A DNA stretch of 64,000 nt from Elmis aenea (GCA_947652605.1 OX393579.1:21349674-21413673), one strand, 5' to 3'; positions 41,364 through 52,775 are shown, numbered from the stretch's first letter. The notes: generated by a model from the sequence alone, not told the origin. Numbers and translations are program-made.

Positions 41364-43052
41364 CCCCTATTCTCCGGAATTAAGAAATATTTATCAAAAT
41401 GTTTTGAAATTCAATCAGTTGTTTAAAAATGGCCATAGATACATGAAAAATCACTTTTTATTAAATTACAGGACGCAGGTCCTGACTTAGGAGCTGTCGT
41501 TATATGACGACGCTAGGGGAATATGAGTACAAATAATAATAATCTTGGTATGTTTTATAATTTCAGATTTATTTGTGAAAGTATATTACAATGTAAATTA
41601 AATTTGAGACATATAAACCTATAAACTTATAAACTATGATAAGGTTGAAAGCAAGGTATATATAGGATATTGGTCTAGCAAGTAAAGCACTGTAGATGAA
41701 CATTTACCAAATTTACTCTCCATTATTTCATTTCCTCGATAAGTTTTTCCTTGGTAAGGATCAAAGGCGATTAGATAACCAGATGGTGAATTTTGACACC
41801 AAACCTTGTATCCAAATCGTATTGGTTTATTTCTAATCGCTTGCTTACATCCGTGCTTATCGAAGTATTCCACCATTGCCTCATCATGCGATATTGCTGA
41901 GGTGGGTGTATAATTTTCCATACATTTTTTTTGAATATATGAAATTAATGGTCGTAATTTGGAAAACTTATCGAGCTTGTCTAAGTTTAAATTTGATTTA
42001 AAATGAAGTGATTTCATGATAATATCAAATCTATCCCTCCGCATAGATTCATATATCGCAATGTTGCGCAAATCACTACATGTACTCCAATACATTGCTT
42101 TTCCTGGCAATGGATTGTACCCAGAAACAATTAAAATGGCAAAAAAGACTCGCAGTTCCTCTTAGGTTAATTTTATATCTGGCCAGTTTTTTGATAAGCA
42201 ATATTCGGAACTGGCAGTAATAATTAATTCGATTAAAGTATCATCAAAAAACCGTTCAAAATATTGAACAGCAGTGACTTCATCAATATTTTCTTCTACC
42301 ATAAGATGAAATTGACTAGGTTGTATATGTATAGTTTTACCGCCACTGCTCCATATAATTTGATCTTTTTTTGATTTTTTGGTGATCTTTGGTATTTTGT
42401 TTAGGTTGGAAATAGTTGAAACTTCTTTTCTGGTCTGTTTTTTTCTCTGCCGGTGCCATAAGTTGATTTCTGGATAAACAGTTTATATTCGTCCCTTCTT
42501 CTTCATCTGAATCTTCGTCTGTTAGCTCATTAACTGCAGGTGGTTCAATAAAAAAATCTTGGTCACTATCATCATTTTCTAACAAATCCATCATTTCGGC
42601 TACACTCAAAAATCTAAGGACAAATAGGGTACCTATGTTAGTACATGCATTCTCCTAGCGTCGTCATATGACGACAATCAAATTTATAGCGAAATAACTC
42701 CCTTATAAATGTTATTATAAATAATTACATTTTATATAAAAAACACTTGACTATTATATATTCAAAATATGTAAACAAATAAAATATTTTTACCGTAATT
42801 ATATTATTTAGTACTTACTTTTTTGACGACGTCATGGTTTTCGTGTTCTCTCGTAAATTGGTCACTTTTAACAATTAAATATGTTCGAAGTCTGCAACTT
42901 ACTGCGATGCAATGGCTACATTTATGAAAACAATTGTTTACCTGAGTAATTAAACTAAAGCTGACAGGTTTAAAGTCATCAGGTACCTGACAATACACCG
43001 TTATTACAGGACAGGTAAACGTCGTCATTTGACGACGCTAGGAGAATAAGGG
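41364..43052 (-). mobile_element. Internally deleted piggyBac element between perfect TTAA sites
   Basis: The ends CCCCTATTCTCC and GGAGAATAAGGG are inverted repeats directly abutting TTAA (41360-41363 and 43053-43056), the exact target used by piggyBac. A second motif, CTAGCGTCGTCATATGACGAC, occurs near both ends facing outward pairs (about 41498-41523, 42656-42675 and 43021-43040), a subterminal repeat arrangement like that in piggyBac. The element is 1689 bp, shorter than the ~2.4 kb usual for an autonomous copy. Its minus-strand transposase gene (42609-41634) is broken and truncated before the second catalytic Asp. Confidence 0.92.
41634..42609 (-). pseudogene. piggyBac transposase, frameshifted and 3'-truncated
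   Basis: The start codon at 42609 opens an acidic N-terminus (LLENDDSDQDFF, then ELTDEDSDEEEG) typical of piggyBac transposases. After a stop and frameshift near 42340 the reading continues GGKTIHIQPSQFHLM and AVQYFERFFDD, through an in-frame stop near 42160 (KLT-stop-EELRVFFAILI), then MPGKAMYWS, RFDIIMKSLHF, FSKLRPLISYIQ and SAISHDEAMVEYF. GYLIAFDPYQGK holds the likely first catalytic Asp. It then ends soon after SKFGKCSSTVLYLLDQYP, just before the DNFFTS-type motif with the second Asp. The last catalytic Asp and the cysteine-rich C-terminus are gone, so it cannot make active enzyme. The deletion fits the short length of the whole element. Confidence 0.88.
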
Positions 43053-43324
43053 TTAAGTTAAATCAATAGTGATAAATGTTAAGTATTTGTCAAAAACAAT
43101 GTAGGTACCCTTTATAATTTTGACATGATTGACACATACAGTTACAGCTTGTGATAGTAGCTATTGGTGCAGAAAGAAGATTTTGCGGTATTTCTAAAAA
43201 TAAACTGTATTTTGGTATAGCCAATAATAATAATCAATAAAGAAGGATTAAAAAATTGAATTACACGGAAACATTTGGAATCCAAAAGTTAATTCTAGTA
43301 GATTTGCAAAATTTTAAGCGTTAT

Positions 43325-43403
43325 TAATTCTTTTAACACCTCAACAAATTACCATTATCCAACAGCATTAAAAACGTTTTGATTGGTCTGTACCTGTAAT
43401 TCT
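43325..43403. repeat. Left copy of a 79-bp direct repeat flanking a LINE
   Basis: TAATTCTTTTAACACCTCAA to CTGTACCTGTAATTCT recurs at 44390-44468 with about eight mismatches. The LINE fragment occupies exactly the space between the two copies, so this is most simply its target-site duplication. Confidence 0.8.
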
Positions 43404-44389
43404 AAAAACAACCAAAAGCAATATGGCTGAAAGGCCAAACATCAGAAGACTTCATAGTGAGAATTGGATTACGCCAAGGGGATCCCTTTGAACTTTACTA
43501 TTCAACATAGCATTAGAAAAGATAAGACAGTCTGAACTGGGGAGGAGATATAATGTACAAGAGCCATCAAATATTGGGATATGCAGACGACATCGCCATT
43601 ATAGCCACAAATATAAAGCAATTAGAACACGCGACAAAGAGATTGGTGGAGGAGGCTTTTAAGATGGTGTTGCAATTAAACCAGAAGAAATGTAAAGTTA
43701 TGTCTATTGGAGGAAGTCAGCAGAATGCAATCCTAGAAATAACTACGACATTGGGAAAAATGAGGCTGGAAGAAGTGAATTAGTTTGTCTATCTGGGTGC
43801 CAGAATAACGAAAAACTCCGAGGGAGAAAAAGAAATAGAGGCGAGATTAACAAAAGCAAATAAATGTGCCGGAGCCTTGAACAAACTACTAAGGGCGAAA
43901 CAGCTATCTAGAGATGCTAAATTCCGCCTTTACAAAACAGTATTGCGATCAACAGCACTATATGCCTGCGAAACTTGGATACTGAAAAAGAAAACAAAGG
44001 AAAGATTGCAGAGATGGGAGAGGAAAATACTTAGAAGAGTTTTGGGATGAATAAAAACAGAACAAGGATGTGAGAGAAGAACAAACTGGGAAATTTATGA
44101 GATATACAAGGGACCAGCAATTGACTTGATAATAAAAGCCAGAGGATTAGAGTGGCTGGGTCATATCGAAAGAATGGCAGATGGACGAACACCAAAAATG
44201 ATAGCCTCGAAAACACCAAACTACAAGAAAAAGAAAGGTCGACCGAGAAGACGATGGAGAGAAACGGTGCTATTAGACCTTAAAAACATAGGTATAAGAG
44301 ATTGGAAGACCAAAGTCAAAAATAGAAAAGAGGGGAAGAAAACCACTAAGCTGTGGGCCTAAACGGCCTATAAAAAAGCTCTCTCTATA
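43404..44389 (+). pseudogene. LINE ORF2 fragment (RT core to C-terminus), 5'-truncated
   Basis: The plus strand reads GQTSEDFIVRIGLRQGDP, then after small frameshifts ILGYADDIAIIA (YADD, catalytic pair, near 43571), QLNQKKCKVMSIGG, a stop within EVN-stop-FVYLGARIT, RAKQLSRDAKFRLYKTVLRS, YACETWILKKK, RRVLG followed by a stop, LEWLGHIERMADGRTPKMI, GRPRRRWRETVLLDLK, and KTTKLWA with the final stop at 44360-44362. It is the same family as 15528-16277, which shares the KQLSR...LYKT, CETW and TTKLWA segments and the GGCCTAAACGGCCT 3' end. At least two stops and two frameshifts make it inactive. The endonuclease and the beginning of RT are absent because the copy is 5'-truncated. It is flanked by 79-bp direct repeats. 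Confidence 0.85.
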
Positions 44390-44468
44390 TAATTCTTAAA
44401 ACACCTCAACAAATTACAATTATCCAACAGTCTTAAACACGTTTTGATTTGTCTGTACCTGTAATTTT
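44390..44468. repeat. Right copy of the 79-bp direct repeat
   Basis: Partner of 43325-43403 (ACACCTCAACAAATTAC, ACGTTTTGATT and TCTGTACCTGTAATT are shared). It starts immediately after the 3' end of the LINE. Confidence 0.8.
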
Positions 44469-45642
44469 AATTTTACACATTTTTAACACAACAAAAACAC
44501 CAAATATAAAATATTTTTAGTATAAACATTCATGTTTGTAAAACGCAAAAGTTTTGGACGAAAAGGTTACAAGAACTGTAAAAACACTTATGTACAATGT
44601 TAGTTCAAAAGCTTATATTATTATCTTAAGCAGAGAGTATCTTGTGCTGTTAATTATTAGAAGGATGTTAACAGCAAGATATCGTCTTGGGTTAATTTAT
44701 TACATCTAAAGTCCCGTTGTAGCAAATGGTTTGTGATAGTTTTTGCTACTATGAAAACGATGTTGGCAAACTGAACAGACACAGATAACATTTAACACTA
44801 ATCTGTTTGACATCATAACTTAGCTGCCGCGACAGATCACTGCATTTGAAACAAATGACTGTGGAAAATTGTCAGAAGTGTGATCGCGTCTTTATCTTTA
44901 CACTATGTAACATCGTTAGGACAATTAGGTCAGTTGGATAAGCTGCATCTAGCGGGTCGGCGTCTTGCTAAATTACTAGGTTGGAAACGGTTTAAAAGTG
45001 ATTACTAGCAGAATGGCAATGTTCATAGCTTTAATACTTTGGCTGGCAAGAAACTTGTTCTAGAGTTATGCTCTTGGTCGCGACTGTCTGCTAAACGGTT
45101 ACGGACGAAAAGTTTTTATGAACAACTATTTTATGGCCGAATATGAGATCAGATGTTTTTAGAGACTTTGTAACTGAAAATAAAACGGGTTAAAATTGTG
45201 CTGTATTTTTAGTTACGTGCCAAAACTTTAATGAACCTCCATCTGCTTTGTGATCAATATGCGGGTCAAAAAATATTTCCCGATTGCTAAAGAATATATG
45301 CCTACATTTTGTACTACAAATTGGTAAAAATACTTTTTTTTAAGAGAGTCGCAAGTCGCAACTAGACAGAAGCAACAGGTAGTCGATCCAGCTCAATGTG
45401 AATGGTAAAAAACAATTTATAACACCTTATTTGTTGTAAACAATACTGAAAGTTTTAAGACTATTGAGTTTTTATAAAGACACATCTATCTTTGTTTTGA
45501 CACGCAATAAAATTTTAATTAGCCCTGCTTTAAAATTATTTTTTTAAATCAATTCAGAATAAAAAAAAGCTAAAATAAAGATATGTAACTTTTTTATTTC
45601 TAATATTTTGCGTAATTACACTGAACGATCTAACTAAATTTA
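44469..45642. other. Unassigned DNA, apparently unique
   Basis: I see no repeat boundary here. The stretch at 44700-45130 is less AT-rich than its surroundings and has no long open frame. Confidence 0.5.
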
Positions 45643-46295
45643 TTAACCCTGCTATTCTGTTCGGGTCTATATGACCAAAATGAATTTTATTTGCTCATAA
45701 TAAAATATGTGATGGATATATTATTTTAAAATAATTTGACTTTGTTACCTTATAATTAAGCTTTGTTATTTCGAAAAAAAATTTAATTTTTCCTAAAGAC
45801 CCTTTTACTTTTCGAAGTTTTTACTAATTATTATTAGGGTCAATATGACCCATGTAAATATATAATGATATTAAACTAGTTTATACATATATTTTTGTTT
45901 TAGGGGGTTGATTTAACGATGTTGAAACAAGTCGATTCGAATGTACTTTTGCTTGTTTGTTAGCCGTAGCTAAAAAATAAACAGATTCGCTTTGTTTTAG
46001 TATGGATAGTAATGTGTTGTAGTTTTACTGCAAATTATAGCAAATCGCAGATCTCTGACTGATGCTAAACTGCTTGAAGCAATATCTGAAACCAATGAAG
46101 ATATATCTGAATATGAAAATCACACCAGTAACGAAACTTGACAGTGATGATATTTCTGAACTGCCTGTTGCTGCTACCCCGTCTATTCAATCAAAATGGT
46201 ATCAAAGAGTGGTTATTGGAACCTCCACTGCGGATATTAATATAAATTTTCCAGGTGTTATATATAATTTTGTGTTGTATATATTCGTATATATA

Positions 46296-47804
46296 CAGGG
46301 TGTCCCAGATTACATTTCCAGCATGGGGATCACGCTTATTATAAGAGATACAGGTTTGTTTAAATTGGATGAATTATTCCTTAGTATGAGATGAGCCAGA
46401 ATCAATTTTTAAAAGTACAAAATTTTTCGTGCTTCAGATGTTATAGTAAAAAATATGAAAATGTCCAATTTCTTTTTTCTCTCATAACTTTTTTGTCTTA
46501 ATCATTACAATAATTTTATTTGTACTATCTTAAGGTACTTTGTATTGAACAATGTAACTGTTATTTTAGATTATTTTTAACACGTACCATTTTCGAGATA
46601 TTACCCCTAACTTTATTTTTTCTTATGGGCCGCGAAGTTGGCTATAGAATAGTTGAATGTGCTTTTTTTCCCTCTTTAAAATGAGATATTACTTGTTACA
46701 TTTATTTTTATAAATAAGTCACAAAATCAAGAAAAATCGTATTTTACCCATCACTTAACAAGCTATCTATGAAAATAAAAACAAAAAACAACTAATTAAA
46801 TGTCAAATGACAGTTTCTGTTTGTCTGCGGTATCATTTATTAGAAATTCACATTATTGTTGTGTAATTCGATAGTCGTAGTAATTGTTATAATGATGGCT
46901 ACATTTAAAAATAGCGAAAAATTTGCCATGTTGAGATGCTACATTCTTCGCCATAAAAACTGTGTAGAAGCTAAGCGATTATACTTAGAGCTATATCCCG
47001 AGAAAAGGCAACGAAGGATGTGTAATTACAAAAATTTGGAAATAAATTTAAAAGTATATGTTTTTTTCGACAAACCAACCAAAAATCCAAAACAAATCAA
47101 TGATTAATTAGAATTATTTATTTTACACAGTTTCTATTGCAAATAATGTGGCATTTCAACATATAAAATTTTTAATTAGTTGTAAATGTGCTCATAATTA
47201 TATGATAACAAATTTGCTACAAAGACCATCGAATTACACAACAATACTAAACAATTCTAATAAATGATACCGCAGACAAATGGTAACTGTCGTTTGACAT
47301 TTAATTAGTTGTTTTTTGTTTTTATTTTCATAGATAGCTTGATAAGTGATGGGTAAAATACGATTTTTCTTGATTTTGTGACTTATTTATTAAAATAAAT
47401 GTAGCAAGTAATATCTCATTTTAAAAAGGAATAAAAAGCACATTCAACTATTCCATATCCAACTTCGTAGCCCATAAGAAAAAATGAAGTTAGGGGTAAT
47501 ATCTCGAAAATGGTAAGTGTTAAAAATAATCTAAAATAACAGTTACATTTTCCATTACAAAGTACCTCAAGAAAATACAAATAAAATTGTTCTAATGATT
47601 AAGATAAAAAAGTTATGAGAGAAAAAAGAAATTGGACATTTTCATATTTTTTGCTATAACATCTGAAGCACGAGGAATTTTGTATTTTTAATAATTAATT
47701 GTGGCTCCTCTCATACTAAGAAATAATTCATCTAATTTAAACAAACCTGTATTTCTTATAATAAGCGAGATCCCCATGCTGGAAATGTAATCTGGGACAC
47801 CCTG
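46296..47804. mobile_element. TA-flanked palindromic element (family A) with transposase remnant
   Basis: CAGGGTGTCCCAGATTACAT after TA (46294-46295) and its inverse before TA (47805-47806) are the ends. The arms are complementary for about 550 bp each, including CAGCATGGGGATC and the ATGGGCCGCGAAGTTGGCTA / TAGCCCATAAG pair. At 1509 bp it is the longest member of family A and keeps a piece of transposase gene in its middle, so it is an intermediate between an autonomous parent and the bare foldback at 5525-6472. Confidence 0.85.
46892..47107 (+). pseudogene. N-terminal HTH remnant of a mariner-type transposase
   Basis: MMATFKNSEKFAMLRCYILR is followed by HKNCVEAKRLYLELYPEKRQ, the pattern of a DUF4817-like helix-turn-helix (hydrophobic helix, N-x-x-x-A, LYxExYPxRRxP). 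After about 38 residues the similarity ends and the frame runs into A/T-rich sequence to a stop at 47107. The in-frame Met at 46856 lies upstream in arm sequence, so I start at 46892. No catalytic domain is left. Confidence 0.6.
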
Positions 47805-47960
47805 TATATGTGTATCATTATTATCATTATTGGGACATGTTCTACGCTTTTTTGGATTTTTCAGAACAAATAAAGAATTCTGCTACTAATACTACTAAAG
47901 TATGTTACCACAACAATAACAGATGTGAAAAGTGCATTTGAACCATATTAATTTCTAATA

Positions 47961-48193
47961 TTGAAAATGGCATATATTGAAGGTCAACAAGTTTCCACAA
48001 AAAATTTAAAGATTTAGATAATGTCAATTTTTAAACATACATTGGTTTATTATGATTAGGGGAAGTTTACAAATCGTATGTTGAATCAACAAAATGCTTG
48101 TGAAATAAAGAAACTGGTAGTAACATTTTCCGTGCCACAATATCTCTCGTAACATTTTATACCATATCTCGCGTAATTCGGTTTAATAATATA
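47961..48193. other. Short unassigned stretch
   Basis: AT-rich, with no feature seen. Confidence 0.5.
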
Positions 48194-48666
48194 CAGGGTG
48201 CGGCAACATAACTTCCTTTTTTCAAAACGCAATAAAACCCATTTTATGAATCAGATTTTTTTATTTTTTTTCAAAATAATGTAGGTACATAACTAAAGTT
48301 TTGTTTTACACAGTTTTGAAAATTATATCAGGTAGGTGACACCCCCCATTGCCCAAACACTGAATAAGCCGATTTCTGGCGTTTGTAATGACCGTTACCA
48401 GCATAGCAGCGGGTGTGCTGGCAATTTCTGCCCGGATATTGGCCTTCACGTCTTGTAGGGTCCGTGGACGGTTGACATAAACGCGCGATTTCAAAAAACC
48501 CCGCAAAAAAAAACGCAAAGGGCCAAATCGGGGAAGCGGGCTGGCCACTCCAAATCGCCCCTTATTGAGATGAGGCGTTCCGGGAAGTGTTCCCTCAAAA
48601 CATTAATTGATGCCCTTGAAGTGTGAGCCGTTGCTCCGTCCTGTTGGAACCATATGCCGCACCCTG
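48194..48666 (-). mobile_element. Deleted mariner-superfamily element with C-terminal transposase fragment
   Basis: CAGGGTGCGGCAACATAACT after TA (48192-48193) faces ATGCCGCACCCTG before TA (48667-48668). On the minus strand, immediately after the right TIR, the reading is FQQDGATAHTSRASINVLRE, then FPERLISIRGDLEWPARFPD, and after one or more frameshifts RGFLKSRVYVNRPRTLQDVK and CLGNGGCHLPDI with a stop. The QQDGATAH motif carries the second catalytic Asp, and the distance to the third catalytic position is again about 41 residues, so the parent was probably DD41D-like. The N-terminal half was deleted so cleanly that the TIR is fused to the coding sequence. Confidence 0.8.
48306..48548 (-). 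pseudogene. C-terminal end of a DD41D-like transposase
   Basis: This open part encodes LKSRVYVNRPRTLQDVKANI and RNRLIQCLGNGGCHLPDIIF, corresponding to the C-terminal segment of insect mariner-type transposases (FLKSxVY...RPxTLxxLKxxI...CxxxxGxHxxDIIF). The residue at the third catalytic position appears as V or is disrupted by a frameshift (FPDLALCVFF instead of a PLDFF-like motif). The upstream portion (to about 48650) continues in another frame. Inactive. Confidence 0.7.
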
Positions 48667-48668
48667 TA

Positions 48669-49486
48669 TAAACTCGTCAATAAAAAAAGAATCAGAGACA
48701 AGGTTGGCGCTGTAAGAGAAGTATGGGAAAAATAGGTGGAGGTTCTCTAAAAATTATATTGGGGACCCTGATTAAAATGTAACCGTAGACGAGCAGTTTA
48801 TTTAATTTTGCGGACGATGTCCTAGTTTATTACCAGTAAGTCATCAAAATATGGAATAGATAAGTGGAACTTGTCTGACAGCAAAACATCATAAGTCCTG
48901 AAATTTTGTTTTAGTTTCCGGTGAGTCTTGCATACATTGGTTAATATTTCTATTAAGGTTTCCATCCCTTTGAGAAATAAAAACATAAAAGATAAAGAAC
49001 ACAGGCGTTTTATTAAGGCTAATATTGTTTAGGGTTCTATGTGCAGTTAAGCTGAAAATAGTCAGACAATCCATTAACACTTTAAAACGTTGCAGAGAAA
49101 CTTTTTGTACTTTGCAGGATGCGCGTACACTGTCCTTATTTGGAATCCACTTGCTCGTGTTCTGAACCAGATTCAATTGACCTTCATAAAAGGAAATGCC
49201 GATTCTTTTTAGGAATAAATCACCGTTCGACGGGCGTTTTTTAATTAAAACTCATGTACGTCGAATATTCTGCAATTTCCTGCTGCTTTTATTGCGTTAA
49301 ATATGGAGTGCTTTTATCGCAAGTAGGGCGGAAGCATTTCAGAAATTTCTATTTCGTCTACTTTTAATTTTTATGTATCTTTCACAGGAAACTGAATCAA
49401 TTTGCAGATTGCAGACTAGAGGAAATGGAAAACTTTTTAAATTTTTTTAAATCAGTTACATTATTAATTGCGTCTAAGTAGAACCA
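48669..49486. other. Unassigned DNA
   Basis: No supported feature. A minus-strand frame of 95 codons (48889-49176) has no recognisable motif. Confidence 0.45.
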
Positions 49487-49991
49487 CAGGGTGGTCCACA
49501 TAGAAGGGCCTCTATTGAAATCTCGTTAGAGTAAGAGCTACAAAGAATTTTAAATTAGACAAATCGTTGCCCTTTTTAAGACCTATTCGGTGATGCTTAA
49601 ATGTTTTACAAAAGTCCCATGGCACGCTAGATAATAAACAAAAAACAAAATGGGCAATTTTTTTAAATCGTTAATAACTTGGTTATACATACTTGATAGT
49701 TCATGAATATTTTTGGGGTAAAAGAAAATGTCTTCATTTCACAGTATGTAAAAAAATCTACTTTTTTCTCAAGCATATTTTTGTACCACCAAGTATAACA
49801 GAGTTATTAACAAATATAAAAAAACACCCATTTTGATTTTTGTTTATTATCTAGTGTGGATTTTTTTTTGAAACATTAAAACATCACTGAATAGGTATCA
49901 GAAAGGGGAACAACTTTTCTAATTTAAACTTCTTTGTAGCACTTACCGTTTACGAGATCCCAATAGTGGCCCTTCTATGTGGACCACCCTG
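49487..49991. mobile_element. Palindromic MITE (family H)
   Basis: CAGGGTGGTCCACATAGAAG at the left and CTTCTATGTGGACCACCCTG at the right are perfect inverses over 20 bp, and the arms go on complementary through GGGCCTCTATT, GAGCTACAAAG and CCTATTCGGTGATG to a centre near 49740. The right flank is TA (49992-49993); the left is CA, probably a mutated TA. No coding capacity. Confidence 0.88.
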
Positions 49992-49993
49992 TA

Positions 49994-51008
49994 TAAATAT
50001 TAAAAAGCAATAAGAATTATTGCATTTAAAATAACCTCTTTAGTCCATTGTCTTATGCTAAAATAAATCACAAAAATGTTGATAAAAAAAAATTGTAATA
50101 AAATCTTAAAAGAAATAATATTTGGGCTGCAGTCAGAAAAATGTAGGAGCGCTTAAATACTGTGAAGTAGGCTTTGCAATAAAAATAAACATAAGAGGGC
50201 GCAGTTTTTATTTGAAGAACAAAAACTTGCTTTACATTGTTTTTTAATGTTACTATTTACTTCTATGTAACATTATATTCTTCCTAGTATGCCAGAGCTA
50301 CTTAATTTTCTGTTTAGTGCCTACGTATGTGTAGTATACGAAATTTTAATTTCACATGCTTTTACAGTCTCTTCTGCTAATTTAATTTTCATTCTACGTA
50401 CGTTTAACTCTAATTTTTAATGATTTCTTTTCTCGTTTATTCTGACTGAAAGTAGCCTATTGTTTTAAAACATAGCTCAATAGGTTTAAGACCTTGTGTT
50501 GATTATTAGAAGTGTTTCATCTTTCTTATAATCCTATAATAGTTATATATTTTTTAGCACGTGCAGATAAATGTTGCAAGTGCTCAAGAAATTTAATTAC
50601 ACAAGACATAGGTTTATTTAAAACTTAGGTATCTGTTTCTACTTAGAAACTCTTGTAAAAAATTTGAGCTTGTTTCGAAACTTTCGTCTCGTATCAATGG
50701 AAAGTATTTATTTATTTAGTTAAATACAGCTGTCGTAGCAATGATCATCATTGACAACGACGTTTATGTCAAACTATGCTGATTTAATTGAACGAATTTT
50801 CGTCATTAAAACGATGTCTTAAATTTTTGCCTAAAATAAAACCTTCCTCTTTCATAAATACAAGAATTTTTTGATTTAGAAATTCCTACTAACTTACTAA
50901 TAATTCTATTTAGGTACATAGTTTTGAATAAACGTCGTTGCTAAAATGCTAAATCTGATCGTTGTTAGCACAGCTTCATGAAAACAAAAAATATTTAAAA
51001 AAAAAACT
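49994..51008. other. Unassigned AT-rich DNA
   Basis: No repeat or gene that I can support. Confidence 0.5.
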
Positions 51009-51012
51009 CTAA

Positions 51013-51632
51013 CACGTTGAGTGCCACTGTATGATCTAAAAAACTGACCCGGCGGCCAACGTTTTTGTTTTGTAGAATCTCATTTATATTGCATAATAGA
51101 TAAGGAAAATAATTTTTTTAATTTTTTAAAAATTTTTGAAACATGCTTTTTTCTGCTTTGAAATTGCGGTGACACATGGTCTCACGCGGCCTCCTACTGT
51201 ACCTTAAGTACTGAATTGCCACAACGAGTCCAACGTGTCACCACAAATGGATGTCTAAGCCTGCATACTCCGATTACTCGCATGAACTTACATATATAGA
51301 ATAGTCGGCAACCAGCATGTGGCGTGAATATGTCGTTTGAAAGTAAACAACAACACCTGAGAAAGTTGTGGGAAGATTTTTTCCCTGTCCCTATAACATA
51401 TAGGCCGTGTGGTGCCAATATGGTTTCATATTAGCAGGCCGACAATGTGGAACTGTCAAGGAGGCGCATACTTTCTGCCTGTATATGTTTCAATGGTCTC
51501 AATGAAGCCACATTGATTGGTATCACACCACCGCATATAAAAGAAAACATTGTGAAGCCACGTTGGATTCACAGCGTCAGAACGTCCCAAAAAGATGTGA
51601 AGCCAACGTGGACTCTCATGGGACTCAACGTG
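51013..51632. mobile_element. piggyBac-like MITE at CTAA sites
   Basis: CACGTTGAGTGCCA at the left and TGGGACTCAACGTG at the right are inverted repeats (one mismatch), directly bounded by CTAA at 51009-51012 and 51633-51636. piggyBac normally duplicates TTAA; rare use of variants such as CTAA is known. Inside, CCAACGT boxes recur near both ends (51057, 51559 and 51603) as subterminal repeats. The 620-bp element has no transposase. The small frames on both strands (51194-51418, 51447-51641) show no known domain. Confidence 0.7.
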
Positions 51633-51636
51633 CTAA

Positions 51637-52775
51637 ACTAGTGTGACTACTGTACTAGAAAATCTTAATAAAATTAGATAAAACTTATTCATAAAACGTG
51701 AATGCTATTTCAGTGACATTATCAAAAACGATAAAATATTTGTGAAATGTCGATATACCCAGTTATCGTGTACAGCATGAGAATCTCGTAAAGGGTAGAG
51801 ATACAGAGTTGGTTAAATGGGTCAAAATGATCTATGATTACAGAGCAACTATTCTCTAAAAAAAAAAATATCTTGACAAAATTTAATTTTCTTTGCGCCA
51901 TTCATAAAAAACAAAAAAATTACGTTTTCAATTTTTGCTTATTACTCGCTTATTTGAAATCACACTCAAAATATTTTTCGACTTTTAAGATAATTTTTAA
52001 ACATGTTAAACAAAACGTCCACGAAGTAGCATATTAGAACAATACTTACATAAGAAAAACCATTAAAAAAGGTTTTAAAAAAATAATTGTAATTCAGAAA
52101 CTAAATTCACAGCCAAATATTTTTTTACTGTAAGCCACTGCAGGGATTAAAAACAACACATTTTTTATTTAGCTGTTTAATATCGCTTAAACTTCGTACA
52201 AAAGCGACAGATTACGTTTTTGTAGCTGTAGTCTAAATATTTATAGAGTTCCAGTGTTAAAAAAGTTTAGCACTCTCCATACATCACCACGGCCATTGCA
52301 TACGTAATATGCTTACTGCAGCCGTGATAAACTCTCCATGGCAAAGCGTTGAAAATGCAAATGAATTAACACTTTTAGTCCATTCGGAGTACAAGTGCAA
52401 GTATTCACAAACCGTTTTCGTAGGTTATTTACAAAGCTACAGCTATTTGCACTACTTTTAATTATCCTTTCTAATCCAATTGCAATTATTACCAGAGCAG
52501 TTTAAATGCTCGTAGCAGCGTTTCAACCGACACCATAAAGACAAAACAATATTAAAACTTGAAAACTGCCTGTAATTTAAATGTTTAGTAGAAGAAATTA
52601 TTATAAGTAGAGACTGTCGTGAGATTTATTTCATTAGAGTTATTTAAGTTTACATGTACTGCAAGAATACGAAATTTCTAAGAATAGCGTAGTTACGTCA
52701 TATTTGGCTTAGTCTGGAAATCATTGATTTGAAAATTTTAACATAAATAATAGTATATATATTAAATCAATGTTA
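51637..52775. other. Unassigned DNA
   Basis: No repeat boundary. A less AT-rich stretch at 52270-52360 appears unique and contains no long open frame. Confidence 0.45.

Larger units (their letters stand above)
45647..47960 (+). pseudogene. piggyBac-like remnant with one TTAA end, split by a MITE
   Basis: TTAA (45643-45646) followed by CCCTGCTATTCTG looks like a piggyBac left end, and GGGTC-TATATGACC-type repeats at 45663 and 45837 look like subterminal repeats. On the plus strand, from about 46037, ANRRSLTDAKLLEAISETNE precedes a stop and then DDISELPVAATPS and KWYQRVV, resembling the N-terminus of piggyBac-type transposases. The reading is cut by MITE A (46296-47804). After it, a short stretch (DMFYAFLDFSEQ, then VCYHNNNRCEKC) could be a C-terminal cysteine-containing piece. 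The right end was not found. The left end is fairly convincing; the protein assignment is tentative. Confidence 0.5.

Noticed and set aside
51194..51641. Frames within the CTAA-flanked MITE, considered as a transposase relic
   Set aside because: No piggyBac motif in either; the residues come from the subterminal repeats and unique filler.
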